This document shows positions 36,401 through 44,494 of a DNA stretch of 64,000 bases, one piece after another. Position numbers and translations under genes: made by a program. Each line of letters begins with the position of its first letter. Position 1 is the first letter of the stretch. The stretch is from RUG11241 sp964560085 (lineage in GTDB: Bacteria > Bacillota_I > Bacilli_A > RF39 > UBA660), in the NCBI GenBank assembly GCA_964560085.1, contig CAZLKF010000005.1, positions 1 to 64,000 of the forward strand, read 5' to 3'. Below the pieces are notes generated by a model that saw nothing but the letters and a program-made list of their open reading frames with translations, made no database searches and had not been told where the DNA came from.

Positions 36401-39400
36401 TATCAATACAAATACAGCAGTTGCTGATAGTATCTATGGTGGTGGAAATGAAGGTGATGTTACTGGAGCAATCACAACTACGATAGCCAATACAACAGTT
36501 GCAACTAACATATTTGGAGGCGGCAACAATGGAAATGTTGGCAGTAATGCGACAACAACTATAACAACTGTTACAGGAGTAGATAACATTTATGGTGGTG
36601 GAAATAACGCTAGTGTAAATGGTAATATCACTTTAAATGTCAATACGAATACGACAGTTGCTGATAGTATCTATGGTGGCGGCAACAACGGAGCAACTCT
36701 AGGAACTACCACATCAACAATAGCCAATACGAGTGCAACTAATGGAATCTATGGTGGTGGAAATGCTGCCAATGTCGGAAGCTTTAATAACACTAATACA
36801 GCTTCAACCTTGAATTTAAATACAGTAACAACATGTGATGTATATGGAGGCGGTCGTTCAGCCGGAGTTAATGGATCAACCGATGTAACGATAACAAATA
36901 GTACAATAACATGTAATGCATTTGGTGGTGGAAATGGAATAACATCTGTTGTTCCAGGAGATTCAACTGGTGAACTTAATCCAGCTAAAGTAACAGGTAA
37001 TGCAAGTATTGAAATAACAAATGGAACAACAATAACCGAAAATGTATATGGTGGTGGCAACTTAGGATTTGTATTAGGTAATACAAATGTAACTATTAAC
37101 AATTCGGATGTAAATATAAATTCTTTTGGAGGCGGCAATGCTTCTAGGGTAAAAGGAAATTCAAACGTTTTATTAACTCAAGCGACAATTGGTGGTAGTG
37201 CTTATGCTGGTGGTAACGGGGCAACCGCAATTGTTGAAGGAAGCACAAATTTAGATATTGGAAACAATACTGATATTACTGAACACGTATTTGGAGGCGG
37301 TAATGCCGCTGCAACAGGATTACCGAACATAAATACATCAACAGGAATTGTTAATATTGCTGGTGCTACAATCGGTGGGAATGTTTATGGTGGAGCTAAT
37401 ACATCTGTTTTGTATGGAACTGCCAATTTGAACATTGGACAAAATGTTGTTACTGACAATACTTTAATTCCAAGCGATATCATTATAGGTGGAACTGTTT
37501 TTGGCGGTGGAGAAGCGAACGCAAGTGGTTCAGAAAACTATGATTATACTTTCATTAGTGTAACCGTAGGAATTAATATAAATATTGATGGTTTAAACCA
37601 TAATAATTTTTCAATTGGTGGATCAATATTTGGTAGTGGTAATGCTTCCTCTACAACAGGTGATAGTTTCATTAATATTAGTAATTATGGAAGCGAAAAT
37701 AATGTAAGAGATAACATTTCGGTTCAAAGAGCAACGACTGTAACCATTAGTAATTCACATATGAAATTAGCTGGAGCAACAGACCGTACAAATGAATATT
37801 TAAATACTTTATTTTCATTAAGCCGAATTCAAGAATTAAAACTAAAGAATAATAGTAGTCTTTATTTAAAAACCGGCGCCAATTTGCTTGAAAAATTTTC
37901 TAGTGTTGTTGATATAAATGATGTTGAAACTAAAGCTTCTGCTCAAATAAATGATCAAACAAAAGTTGTAACAAGAAACGTGAATAATCGTTTATATATG
38001 TACGAAGGTAAAGTTTTAAATGTTGCAACAAATGAAAGTGTTACAAGTTATGGTGAAGTATATGGTATGACTTTTTTCGGAATGTATCGTGAAGATAATA
38101 GTGGTAAACCGATAACTGGGTTATATCAAAGCTCTTACGATTACGGAGATACAGCGACTTCGGGAGATGTTTATTTCTTTACTGATGGTAGTTATGTTTT
38201 AGGACTTCACAATACTAATCATAATATTAAAGTTGATGGTTTTTATTCTAATAAAACAGTCGAAGAAAATCCGAATGAAATTATCACATTCTATATTCAA
38301 CCGACACCACCTGATACCTCACTTTATATGTGGTTGATTGGTTCGAAAGTTGAAACTTATGATATAGAATTAACTGCTTCAAAATATGCAACATTAGGTA
38401 TTCATGAATTAAGTTTTCCAACATATTCTACACCTAATACTTCATTTTCTATTCTAGGTTTTAACTATGATGGATTGGAAAATGGCGCGAGTTTAGTCCC
38501 ATCAGCAAATATTAGAAGAATTGCATCATCTACTGAAGTAGCTGATAATACTATGGGATTAGCTATAAAAACCGGTCAAAAAGCATGGATTACAATCGGT
38601 GAAACAGAATTTATTTCTAATCCAACTAGCCCAATGGTAGGAACAACATTGTATGAGACCGAAAACTCAACGGAAATTCCAAGTTTCTTGTTCTATCTAT
38701 ATCATTCGAAAAATCTGGGTTCAACAGGGGACTTTGGTATCGTTACTATCTCATTGGCAGTAATTACGCCAATTGATGATTTAACAAATGAAGTAAAGCG
38801 TATAAACATTAATGTTGATATAAAAAGAGAACTATATAACACAAATGACTATGAAGCAACTATTACTGTTGGAAAACAGTATACGATGTTTGCTCCAAGC
38901 GTTGTAAATATTACATCATCTAGTAGTTTCAGTGCATATTTTTCACTATATAGAGAGTCGGCTACTAATCCATATCGAATAGGTGATCATCGTGTAATTG
39001 TTTCTTCTTATGTTTTACCTATTGATACAAAAATAACAATGATAGATTATACTAATGAAAATATGCCAATATATTATTATTACGTGGTGACTGCTGCTGA
39101 CTATGCTGCTTCTCTAATAGAATATAATCAAACAAATGAAGTAACTTATCGATTTGATAAATTTCTGAAAATGGGAAGTACGTCTGTAAGCAATAATTAT
39201 GATGATGCCACCGTAAATAATCAATATTATGATGCAAATCTCGGCCTTGCCCAGGAAGAATTTATATTTATCGTTGATTTTAAGGAAAGTAATATAAATA
39301 CCAATGTTTTGAATAATAGTTTTTTGATTGAACTTAGAAATTATAATAGTCAAACATTAACGGCGGTTTTAGGTATCGAGCAATCACAAATGGTCTATAA

Positions 39401-40259
39401 TTTATATCATAATAGTGATGCTATAATAGATTTACAGGGAAATTTGAGTACAATTAATTTTTACAATGGCAATAATTTTAATTTGGCTGTCAGTACTAAC
39501 TTCATTCAACAAAGGGTAGCTTCTGATATTATTTATGATACTAATTATTATGATCAAAAGCTGGGAATTAAAATTTCAATTTATGATGAATACGGAAACC
39601 GTTTAACAAGTACAAGTTTGTTAGGTATTTATTTTGAATCAAGAGGAGTTAATTATTATCCGCGTGATAATGGTGAAGTTCGTATAAATATTGCCGAGAG
39701 AGTTGCTAATGTCGCCTCAAGGATAACCGTTCATGCTGAAAATAGCAATTTAGCCGGAGGTAACTATACAATCGTTATCGAATCATTTGGTTCACCAGAT
39801 GGAATTTATTATGGACTTACATCATCCGATAATATTTCACTTAACCTTCGCGTAATGGATACTCTTTATGGCTTAAGTATGACAATTTCTGAAAGAAGCA
39901 TTTTTTTGGATAAAAGCACTGGTAAAAATTTAGACGACACTAATACAATATTAGCAACAGTAACATATCAGTCTGGTTTAAGTAACCCAAACATAAGGGT
40001 CAAAATGTATCGTCGTGATTATTCCGATGTTTATTCAACTACTTATGAGGAAGTTGATTTTAAAGATTACTTCACAAATGATTTACGGGCAAGCGTTAAT
40101 GAAAATGAATATTACTTTAATGAAACTCCACTAGCTAGTTTAGTTCATTTCCTTTATACGAAAGACAATTTAATGTCAGGAACATATAAACTCGAATTAA
40201 GACTTTATGATGGAGATACCTATATTGGTGAAATTTATCGTTATTTGATAATTAAGTAA
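30420..40259 (+). CDS. Giant 3279-residue surface protein with YGGGN beta-helix-like repeats
   Basis: The N-terminus has one hydrophobic export segment (ILSAFFCISLLGFSLFAYL, about 22-40). An InlB-like region follows (FNGWISNNQ ... SFYANW, about 170-225), then a duplicated Cys-containing block (MAGYF...GYYDEYGN / GYYDMYGN). From about residue 640 to 2400 the chain is built of roughly 28-residue repeats with a [IV][YF]GGG[NS] core followed by short Thr/Asn/Ile-rich strands, a pattern expected of a right-handed beta-helix. Within it, a 309-residue block is repeated exactly (see the repeat at 34733). The last 850 residues are non-repetitive and beta-rich, ending in YLIIK with no LPXTG motif or membrane anchor. 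It is probably a secreted adhesin or matrix scaffold; its natural ligand is unknown. Confidence 0.8.
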   Translation: MKKIKQFYKTIFSLDLKIKVRILSAFFCISLLGFSLFAYLKTYSEPIISFQDDPSYLTSRVSGNVVYVNDLMNDWYYYMGKNYTDSDGTLPTTDNKNYYNDQTLAQVKITYSGIDIKNSNYHGYVSRTERQDTYIYFKTYPVNNNNTANNFNDDYIMIELIDNPFTDRPNDKGFNGWISNNQGVYVSYDNNYYIRYAKVPVTYTNNKTNKIELSFYANWIDAAVGTTNSNQNTWSNAFNNLESKQMHLLTTTNITYPSTNMAGYFHKVEIEDGDSCSGYYDEYGNLQNNCTCYGGGYWWNPDPCTYYQIIQNETFNVNNEYFHVVNGRMVELNNSTMAIRTPLQQYAAPYAMAGYFKLVNIPNGSSYDGYYDMYGNALTGNCSGDCDAYELMQYYNADNTINTIDFNADYYYLTTRDTNIIVLTRNISNTWGSSQNKPFTFTGVHNGTTYNTTWTVTNLAVNCYNDTTIENMTIYDRRNLSATYDPTNSTSSSGSFFGRYNNVKLGRGINRSGNYPNFLTVLGGPGSTGSNGNATRYRLMVESGIYNAFGIITGSSSNSNNTIYTFAQAIYGNDYDRANNDNTKLDVYNTAAGSWSGNIHGDDNSDNSIDIAIDLIVKSGEFGTGKGDYTSGIYVGALSYGNHYAARRAKIEGGYIYNLIGGPITYSSRSGINDTYIYMTGGSVDVIIGGAGRSTTYGNRLISVTGGTVNYSVFGGSNSYSGASDEGTLKGSTYVYVGGNAIIGNQTYVNNGSQLWEAEAGSVFGIGNGNPNRDSSTIGSADNSNIIIDQNATIRRNVYGGGNLGATGVSSDSNSAYSKIFIHNGTIQGSVYGGGNKNGAGKTSNNANATIDITMNDGNVGGSIYGGSNQLGTINGNVNIKINGGQITNSVYGGGRGGYSSSSDGTYVTKQVNVVVGDNSVATTPIINGSVYGGSAFGTVNSSERSTTISTYPTNVTVNKGTIGNVFGGGQGGVEGNTTYIPYVAGNITVTINDGDIGSVYGANDAKGIPNGSIKVYLNGGTIGNTFGGGRATGANSPEVYMQGATCPNIFGGSDTEGNVTTSNVICTSGYPNMIYGGNNLGGTTTTTNVTINGCNLNSVYGGGKQASTTTSNVNFNYGMATNVFGGGSEAGVTTTNVNLGKGTITNVFGGSDASGNVTTSNIKNSTAANNANIAINTVVSVSQVNQTNTTNHLSSENLNVTISNNTGANITEWDLYIMTGEAVLDSNWSSATITYNNGVFHINEINQWYATNTINSHGTYNFNFNIHSYVPYADFAITGYLFKGYDAAHNEYIYTSDSTIKIENLYGGNNAGDVTTHAKIDLDSGIITNLYGGGKQAVTGDSDIELAGVTISDTIYGGGDQAAITTVKAVISDSTIGSNEVNGAIYGGGNNAGVNGNIDLTINNGTEVHGTICGGGNNGNVTGNVIARISRTTVTQSIYGGGNNASVNGNITLNVNTNTTVADSIYGGGNNGATLGTTTSTIANTSATNGIYGGGNAANVGSFNNTNTASTLNLNTVTTCDVYGGGRSAGVNGSTDVTITNSTITCNAFGGGNGITSVVPGDSTGELNPAKVTGNASIEITNGTTITENVYGGGNLGFVLGNGHIEIEDSTINSSVYGGGNNGNVNGAVETSIIETLVANNIYGGGNNGSVGSNATTIITTVTGVDNIYGGGNAAGVGGNVILNINTNTAVADSIYGGGNEGDVTGAITTTIANTTVATNIFGGGNNGNVGSNATTTITTVTGVDNIYGGGNNASVNGNITLNVNTNTTVADSIYGGGNNGATLGTTTSTIANTSATNGIYGGGNAANVGSFNNTNTASTLNLNTVTTCDVYGGGRSAGVNGSTDVTITNSTITCNAFGGGNGITSVVPGDSTGELNPAKVTGNASIEITNGTTITENVYGGGNLGFVLGNGHIEIEDSTINSSVYGGGNNGNVNGAVETSIIETLVANNIYGGGNNGSVGSNATTIITTVTGVDNIYGGGNAAGVGGNVILNINTNTAVADSIYGGGNEGDVTGAITTTIANTTVATNIFGGGNNGNVGSNATTTITTVTGVDNIYGGGNNASVNGNITLNVNTNTTVADSIYGGGNNGATLGTTTSTIANTSATNGIYGGGNAANVGSFNNTNTASTLNLNTVTTCDVYGGGRSAGVNGSTDVTITNSTITCNAFGGGNGITSVVPGDSTGELNPAKVTGNASIEITNGTTITENVYGGGNLGFVLGNTNVTINNSDVNINSFGGGNASRVKGNSNVLLTQATIGGSAYAGGNGATAIVEGSTNLDIGNNTDITEHVFGGGNAAATGLPNINTSTGIVNIAGATIGGNVYGGANTSVLYGTANLNIGQNVVTDNTLIPSDIIIGGTVFGGGEANASGSENYDYTFISVTVGININIDGLNHNNFSIGGSIFGSGNASSTTGDSFINISNYGSENNVRDNISVQRATTVTISNSHMKLAGATDRTNEYLNTLFSLSRIQELKLKNNSSLYLKTGANLLEKFSSVVDINDVETKASAQINDQTKVVTRNVNNRLYMYEGKVLNVATNESVTSYGEVYGMTFFGMYREDNSGKPITGLYQSSYDYGDTATSGDVYFFTDGSYVLGLHNTNHNIKVDGFYSNKTVEENPNEIITFYIQPTPPDTSLYMWLIGSKVETYDIELTASKYATLGIHELSFPTYSTPNTSFSILGFNYDGLENGASLVPSANIRRIASSTEVADNTMGLAIKTGQKAWITIGETEFISNPTSPMVGTTLYETENSTEIPSFLFYLYHSKNLGSTGDFGIVTISLAVITPIDDLTNEVKRININVDIKRELYNTNDYEATITVGKQYTMFAPSVVNITSSSSFSAYFSLYRESATNPYRIGDHRVIVSSYVLPIDTKITMIDYTNENMPIYYYYVVTAADYAASLIEYNQTNEVTYRFDKFLKMGSTSVSNNYDDATVNNQYYDANLGLAQEEFIFIVDFKESNINTNVLNNSFLIELRNYNSQTLTAVLGIEQSQMVYNLYHNSDAIIDLQGNLSTINFYNGNNFNLAVSTNFIQQRVASDIIYDTNYYDQKLGIKISIYDEYGNRLTSTSLLGIYFESRGVNYYPRDNGEVRINIAERVANVASRITVHAENSNLAGGNYTIVIESFGSPDGIYYGLTSSDNISLNLRVMDTLYGLSMTISERSIFLDKSTGKNLDDTNTILATVTYQSGLSNPNIRVKMYRRDYSDVYSTTYEEVDFKDYFTNDLRASVNENEYYFNETPLASLVHFLYTKDNLMSGTYKLELRLYDGDTYIGEIYRYLIIK
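34733..37082 (+). repeat. 927-bp exact tandem repeat in the giant gene, 2.5 copies
   Basis: Units start at 34733, 35660 and 36587. The third is cut after 496 bases, where GGTAATGGACAT is replaced by GGTAATACAAAT. As read here the copies are identical in nucleotides, including silent positions, and keep frame (309 residues, 11 YGGGN motifs per unit). Such identity indicates recent duplication. It also means the copy number could be wrong if assembled from short reads. Confidence 0.92.
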
Positions 40260-40261
40260 GA

Positions 40262-40287
40262 AAACTTGTTATAAACAAGTTTTTTTC
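40262..40287 (+). terminator. Terminator after the giant gene
   Basis: Stem AAACTTGTT / AACAAGTTT with loop ATA and a T run. Confidence 0.9.
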
Positions 40288-40360
40288 TTATATCTTTTAT
40301 CATAAAAACTAGACTTGTAAGTTTAAATTAGTTATAATTATATGGTAGGGATGTGATAAA

Positions 40361-40489
40361 GTGAAAGATTTTAAACAAATAAGCAATGAAGAATTACTAT
40401 CATTATATAAGCTTATCAATGAATACATTGATTATTTAAACAAAGAGAAATCCGCCACAAATGAACTGGGTGAGAAAGATGTTAAATGA
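40361..40489 (+). CDS. Small 42-residue protein overlapping the coiled-coil gene
   Basis: GTG at 40361 follows AGGGATGTGAT, and TATAAT is at 40333-40338. It encodes a short charged helix (VKDFKQISNEELLSLYKLI...) ending at TGA 40487-40489. It overlaps the next gene by 11 bases. It could be a coupled leader peptide or small partner. Alternatively it is the real N-terminus of the coiled-coil protein split by a frameshift, because its helical, charged character matches what follows. Confidence 0.45.
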   Translation: MKDFKQISNEELLSLYKLINEYIDYLNKEKSATNELGEKDVK

Positions 40490-42032
40490 GTACGAAAATG
40501 AAATAAATGTCAACAAGGAAATATTAAGCACATTACCCAAAAATAACATTAAAAATCGTAAGAAAGTTATCTCGGAAATTGAAAAAATGCTTGATAAAGC
40601 TTTATCAGATCAAAAAAAAGTTTTTAAAGAAATAGAAGAACGACATAGAAGATATTGTGCTGTTGCTATAAACCCTGAAATCGAAAAAATTAATGGGAAT
40701 TTACAAAAATCATATGCTAATCTTTATTTGTTAAATGAAACAACAACTTCATATGAAAAGAGTGGTTTAGATCATATTTTTTATCGCTTAGATCATTTTT
40801 ATGAAGAAAACATTGATGATGTTAATAATTGTATTATTGCTAGTATTAATGTTTTCAAAAAAATTGGCTTGGAATTAACGGACAAACATTTTTCGTATAG
40901 CATATATACACTATCGTATATGAAAGAAATATTTGCACATATTTCCAATAAAATAAGCGGTGAAAAGTTAAAGGAAACATTTGATGCTCTTTATTGGAAA
41001 TGTCCTGATATAATCAAACAAATTACAATTAATTTTAAATATTTGTATTATTTAAATAAGAAAAAATTTGATGAATATTACACGGAAGAAAAGCAAAAAC
41101 TTTTTTCTAGTAGTAATATGGATAGTGCAGAGATCCTTGAAAATTATATTCGAACAAAAGAAAAACAAACTCATTTGATTTACAATGACAAATATCTTAT
41201 ATTAAATAAATTCATTAATCGCATCTTGGATTTAAAAGATTATACAAAAGAACAAATTGAAAAAAATTATCGTGTATTTATAAATCCAGAGGTTGAAATT
41301 AATGATAAAATCAATGAAAATATATTAAAGTTGCAAGATTCATTAAACGAATATAAAAGTTACTTAAAATATAAGTATATAATAGATGATATAAAGAAAT
41401 TGTACTCAGAAAAAGACAAATATGTAAAAATTTCTCTTCCAAAGAAAAAGGAACTTGATAAACTAGAAAAAAATTTAATTAGTATCAGTAAAAAATTAAA
41501 TAAGTTAATAATTAAAAATAAAAAACCTGCAAAAATTAAGAATATAACTAATAAAGTAAATGTTATGATCTCTCAAGTTGAATCCTTATACAAGGAATAT
41601 GAAGAAAATCTTTTTTTAGAAAAAATTGCAACTTTAGATGAAACTACAAGTATTAAAGAAGCGTTAGAAATTGGAATTTCTAACTATCGTTATATTATTA
41701 AATTAATGAAGAACAATAATGAAGGAATTACTTTAGAAACAATTAATAAAGAAATAGAAGATATAAGAAATTTCTTAATTAATAACGAATTATCTGTTCT
41801 GAACAACATCTATATTACTGATGAAAGAGATTTATCTGTTGTTATAAAAGACAAATATAATTTATTTGGGCTTGATATAAAGAAAGAACTATTGGAAGAT
41901 AGTAACTTAGATAGTACAATTAAATCAATTGATATAATTGTTAATAGTATCTATTTTAACAATCAAGCAATTGATATTAATAATATAAAATTTGTTTGCA
42001 ATTCAATGGATTTAGTGGAAAAAAAGGACTAA
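40479..42032 (+). CDS. Long coiled-coil cytoplasmic protein of unknown function
   Basis: About 517 residues from ATG at 40479, which has GGGTGAG as ribosome site; an in-frame ATG at 40461 has none. It is rich in Lys, Glu, Ile and Asn, almost entirely helical, with heptad-like stretches (for example KKKELDKLEKNLISISKKLN). No export signal, membrane segment or catalytic motif was seen. It sits between the two surface modules and is read in the same direction. Its role is unknown; a scaffold or export-associated function is only a guess from position. Confidence 0.6.
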   Translation: MLNEYENEINVNKEILSTLPKNNIKNRKKVISEIEKMLDKALSDQKKVFKEIEERHRRYCAVAINPEIEKINGNLQKSYANLYLLNETTTSYEKSGLDHIFYRLDHFYEENIDDVNNCIIASINVFKKIGLELTDKHFSYSIYTLSYMKEIFAHISNKISGEKLKETFDALYWKCPDIIKQITINFKYLYYLNKKKFDEYYTEEKQKLFSSSNMDSAEILENYIRTKEKQTHLIYNDKYLILNKFINRILDLKDYTKEQIEKNYRVFINPEVEINDKINENILKLQDSLNEYKSYLKYKYIIDDIKKLYSEKDKYVKISLPKKKELDKLEKNLISISKKLNKLIIKNKKPAKIKNITNKVNVMISQVESLYKEYEENLFLEKIATLDETTSIKEALEIGISNYRYIIKLMKNNNEGITLETINKEIEDIRNFLINNELSVLNNIYITDERDLSVVIKDKYNLFGLDIKKELLEDSNLDSTIKSIDIIVNSIYFNNQAIDINNIKFVCNSMDLVEKKD

Positions 42033-42036
42033 AGTA

Positions 42037-42065
42037 TTGCATAGTAAGGGATATTGTGTTATACT
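42037..42065 (+). promoter_or_regulatory. Promoter of module 2
   Basis: TTGCAT (42037-42042), 17-base spacer, TATACT (42060-42065). The predicted leader before the ATG at 42081 is about 10 bases. Confidence 0.7.
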
Positions 42066-42080
42066 TCGAGTGGTGGTAGA

Positions 42081-42653
42081 ATGAAAAAAGTATTAAAAAT
42101 AGTAGCAATTGTTTTTGCTGCAATATACATAGTAATTGCTTTAGGACTAACAATTTGTTTATTGAATTATAATCAATATAACATAACTGTTTTGGGGAAT
42201 AAAACATTTATTATTGTAAGAGACGAGGAATTAAAGCCAAGCTTTGAAAAGGGTAATTTAGTTGTCGTCCAAAAAAATAAGAATGAAGATATTAAAGTTG
42301 GTGATGAAATATTTTTCTATAATGTTCATCAAAATGAAGTTGGTGTCAATTTTGGTAATGTTGTTCGCAAAGAAAAGGTTACAGATACAGAAACAACATT
42401 TATTATGGAAGGCGACCTAAAAATTTCAAGTGAATATGTTATAGGCAAAGCTGAAACTAGCAAAATATATAATAATCTTGGATCTATTTTATCTTTTTTA
42501 GAGTCAAGATGGGGATTTTTATTCTTGATTATATTTCCAGTCTTATTAATGTTTATTTATGAGATATATGTAGTTGTAATGGAAATAAAAAAACCTACAA
42601 AAGAAGTTAAAAAATCAGTTAATGAAACAAAAAAGATAATAGATGAAGAATAG
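42081..42653 (+). CDS. SipW-like signal peptidase paralogue lacking the catalytic residues (module 2)
   Basis: 190 residues from ATG at 42081 (GGTGGTAGA upstream); an earlier in-frame start would overlap the promoter. It has an N-terminal membrane segment (about 7-30), a peptidase-like domain and a C-terminal membrane segment (FLFLIIFPVLLMFIYEIY), then a Lys-rich tail. The catalytic Ser position is Glu (DEELKPSFEKGN), and the His of THRVV is replaced (FGNVVRKE). It is clearly paralogous to the protein at 21523 (shared MKKV start, LLNYNQYN/LVKYNQFN, FYNVH, SEYxIG), and both are first in their modules. Retention of two inactive copies argues for a conserved non-enzymatic role. Confidence 0.78.
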   Translation: MKKVLKIVAIVFAAIYIVIALGLTICLLNYNQYNITVLGNKTFIIVRDEELKPSFEKGNLVVVQKNKNEDIKVGDEIFFYNVHQNEVGVNFGNVVRKEKVTDTETTFIMEGDLKISSEYVIGKAETSKIYNNLGSILSFLESRWGFLFLIIFPVLLMFIYEIYVVVMEIKKPTKEVKKSVNETKKIIDEE

Positions 42654-43248
42654 TCCAAAACTTATTTTCGTTTCAGCTTTAATATTTATGTTGGGGGTAA
42701 CTATTTATAATGTTAAAGATTCATTTGCCCTTTTTGAAAGTGATTTATTAGTTAGTGTTGATGAAACCACGGGGGCATGGAATATTTATATAAACGATTC
42801 AGATGTAACACCAGTTAATAGTACATTTGTTGTTGATGATATTAATATTACTTCTAATAGTTATGTTAAAGATAATAAAATGGCTCCGGATACAAGTGCT
42901 TATTTTGATATAAATATTGTACCTAATGGAACTGACGTTTCCGTAAAATATGATATTACTTTTGATTTTTCAGATTTAACTTCAAGCTTTATTATTGAAA
43001 GTATTTCTGAAACGACAGGTGGAAGTTTAATCAGAACAGGTGAAACTACTTATTCTGGTGTTATCAGTTTAGCGGAAATACAAGCAGAAAGAATTAATAA
43101 TGTTAGAGTTAATATAGAATGGTCCAATGATGAAGCGGAAAACGAAAGTGATTCTGCTTTAGGAACCATTTTAAATGCTACGGTATCAATACCTATTACT
43201 GTTCAAGTTACACAATATTTAGGAGAGCAATTAGTAGAATATGAATAA
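42643..43248 (+). CDS. TasA/camelysin-like exported protein (module 2)
   Basis: 201 residues. The signal segment (LIFVSALIFMLGVTIY) ends near DSFALFESDLLVSVDET. The mature beta-rich domain has GAWNIYINDSD and DNKMAPDTSAYFDINIVPNG. It is homologous to the minus-strand protein at 27827. It overlaps the upstream inactive peptidase gene by 11 bases, suggesting coupled synthesis of the two. Probably processed by the SipW encoded next. Confidence 0.7.
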   Translation: MKNSPKLIFVSALIFMLGVTIYNVKDSFALFESDLLVSVDETTGAWNIYINDSDVTPVNSTFVVDDINITSNSYVKDNKMAPDTSAYFDINIVPNGTDVSVKYDITFDFSDLTSSFIIESISETTGGSLIRTGETTYSGVISLAEIQAERINNVRVNIEWSNDEAENESDSALGTILNATVSIPITVQVTQYLGEQLVEYE

Positions 43249-43265
43249 TAGTGTGGTGATAATAG

Positions 43266-43829
43266 ATGATAAAAATAGTTAAAAAAATAATGTGCATTTT
43301 TGTTAACATTTTATTGTTTGTTACTACGATTGCTATTATTTTTTCTTTGTATGGATTTTATCAATTAAAAGTTCAAAATCATAAATATTTTAATATTTTT
43401 GGTTATTCTGCTTTTAACGTTATAACAGGAAGTATGTCACCAACACTAGAGGTTGGTGATATCATTGTTGTCAAATTAACAAAAGACATTAAAGTTGATG
43501 ACATAATAACATATTGTAAAGAAAATGATTTTATAACACATCGTGTTGTTAGCGTTAATGGTGAAAATCTTGTTACGAGAGGAGACAGCAATAACAGTAG
43601 CGATTCGCCAGTAAAACTAGATATGGTTGTAGGAAAAGTAACTCATGTCTTTCATGGCGTTGCTGCAATGGTCGATATTTTATTAACACCCAAAATATTT
43701 ATTTCAATAGTTATTACTTTATTTTTATTTAGTATTTGTTTTTCATACATACCAAAGAATAAACAGAAAATAAAGTATGATAAAGAAGGAATTGAAATTC
43801 TGGAAATAGATGGGAGGAAAAGAAAATGA
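43266..43829 (+). CDS. sipW: SipW-type signal peptidase I (active), module 2
   Basis: 187 residues. An N-terminal membrane segment (about 9-30) precedes the catalytic Ser56 in FNVITGSMSPTLEVGD and His92 in FITHRVV. Conserved Asp residues lie in TRGDSNNSSDSP (about 104-115). A C-terminal membrane segment (FISIVITLFLFSICFSYI) and a charged tail follow. All SipW/S26B motifs are complete, more canonical than in the copy at 26605. Its stop overlaps the start of the following TasA-like gene (ATGA). It is expected to cleave the YAWF/TasA class signals. Confidence 0.92.
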   Translation: MIKIVKKIMCIFVNILLFVTTIAIIFSLYGFYQLKVQNHKYFNIFGYSAFNVITGSMSPTLEVGDIIVVKLTKDIKVDDIITYCKENDFITHRVVSVNGENLVTRGDSNNSSDSPVKLDMVVGKVTHVFHGVAAMVDILLTPKIFISIVITLFLFSICFSYIPKNKQKIKYDKEGIEILEIDGRKRK

Positions 43830-44404
43830 TATCAAAAGAAAGATTTGTTTTGGCAATGAAATTTACAATGGCCATAATTCTTCTAATGACAGCCATTGCT
43901 ATTCTTCCAAAAGTTTTTTCAAGATATCAAACCAACACAAGTACTAATCCTAATATAGATATTGCATTTTATATTGTTGATACCAATTATCAAACACAAA
44001 ATATTATATTGAGTAAAATCGCTCCTAGTGCCGAACCATATTTGATTAATTTTACAATTTCAAATAATGATGGAACTAATCGTCTGGAAACAGAAGCCAC
44101 TTATGATTTAAAAGTAGTCACAACGACGAATTTGCCTCTTCAATATGAACTTTATAAAAATCAAACATATAATGCTGTAGGAGCGGCAAATATAATCACG
44201 AGTAATACTGTTGCTGCTGATGAAGATGGAATGTTTTTTAAAACAATGTTAACTGCAACTGAAAATTTTAGTTATACAACAGATCAAACGAACACATATC
44301 AGTTAGTTATTTACTTTCCAGCAGAGTATGTTTCTCATACGTATCAAGATATTGTTGACAGTATTGATTTGATTATTGAATCACGTCAATTAATCGATGA
44401 ATAA
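43826..44404 (+). CDS. TasA-like exported protein paired with SipW (module 2)
   Basis: 192 residues. A hydrophobic segment (FTMAIILLMTAIAILPKVF, about 13-32) ends in SRYQTNTST. The mature domain has beta-type sequence with YDLKVVTTTNLPLQYELY and QLVIYFPAEYV. Its ATG overlaps the sipW stop, a tight coupling like sipW-tasA. Position and signal correspond to the protein at 27168 in module 1. Likely a minor or major fibre subunit. Confidence 0.68.
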   Translation: MISKERFVLAMKFTMAIILLMTAIAILPKVFSRYQTNTSTNPNIDIAFYIVDTNYQTQNIILSKIAPSAEPYLINFTISNNDGTNRLETEATYDLKVVTTTNLPLQYELYKNQTYNAVGAANIITSNTVAADEDGMFFKTMLTATENFSYTTDQTNTYQLVIYFPAEYVSHTYQDIVDSIDLIIESRQLIDE

Positions 44405-44434
44405 ATAAAAAAATAAAAAAAAACAAAATAATAG

Positions 44435-44463
44435 TTGAAATTAAAAAAAAATTGTGTTATCAT
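44435..44463 (+). promoter_or_regulatory. Promoter of the 44526 gene
   Basis: TTGAAA (44435-44440), 17-base spacer, TATCAT (44458-44463). The predicted leader is about 55 bases, longer than for most genes here. Confidence 0.75.
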
Positions 44464-44474
44464 AAGAATGTATG

Positions 44475-44494
44475 ATAAAGGCGGATACCTTTAT
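44475..44494 (+). promoter_or_regulatory. Hairpin in the 44526 leader
   Basis: Stem ATAAAGG / CCTTTAT with loop CGGATA near the predicted 5' end of the mRNA. No T run follows. It could stabilise an abundant transcript or bind a regulator; no known riboswitch class is recognised. Confidence 0.5.

Noticed and set aside
34733..37082. Regular repeats considered as a CRISPR array
   Set aside because: The repeats are coding, in frame, 927 bp long with 84-bp sub-repeats, and have no repeat-spacer pattern or cas genes.
34895..37138. Long minus-strand open frames rich in Pro within the giant gene
   Set aside because: They are antisense shadows of the exact 927-bp repeat (the same frame recurs at 34895, 35822 and 36749), have no ribosome sites, and mirror Gly codons as Pro.
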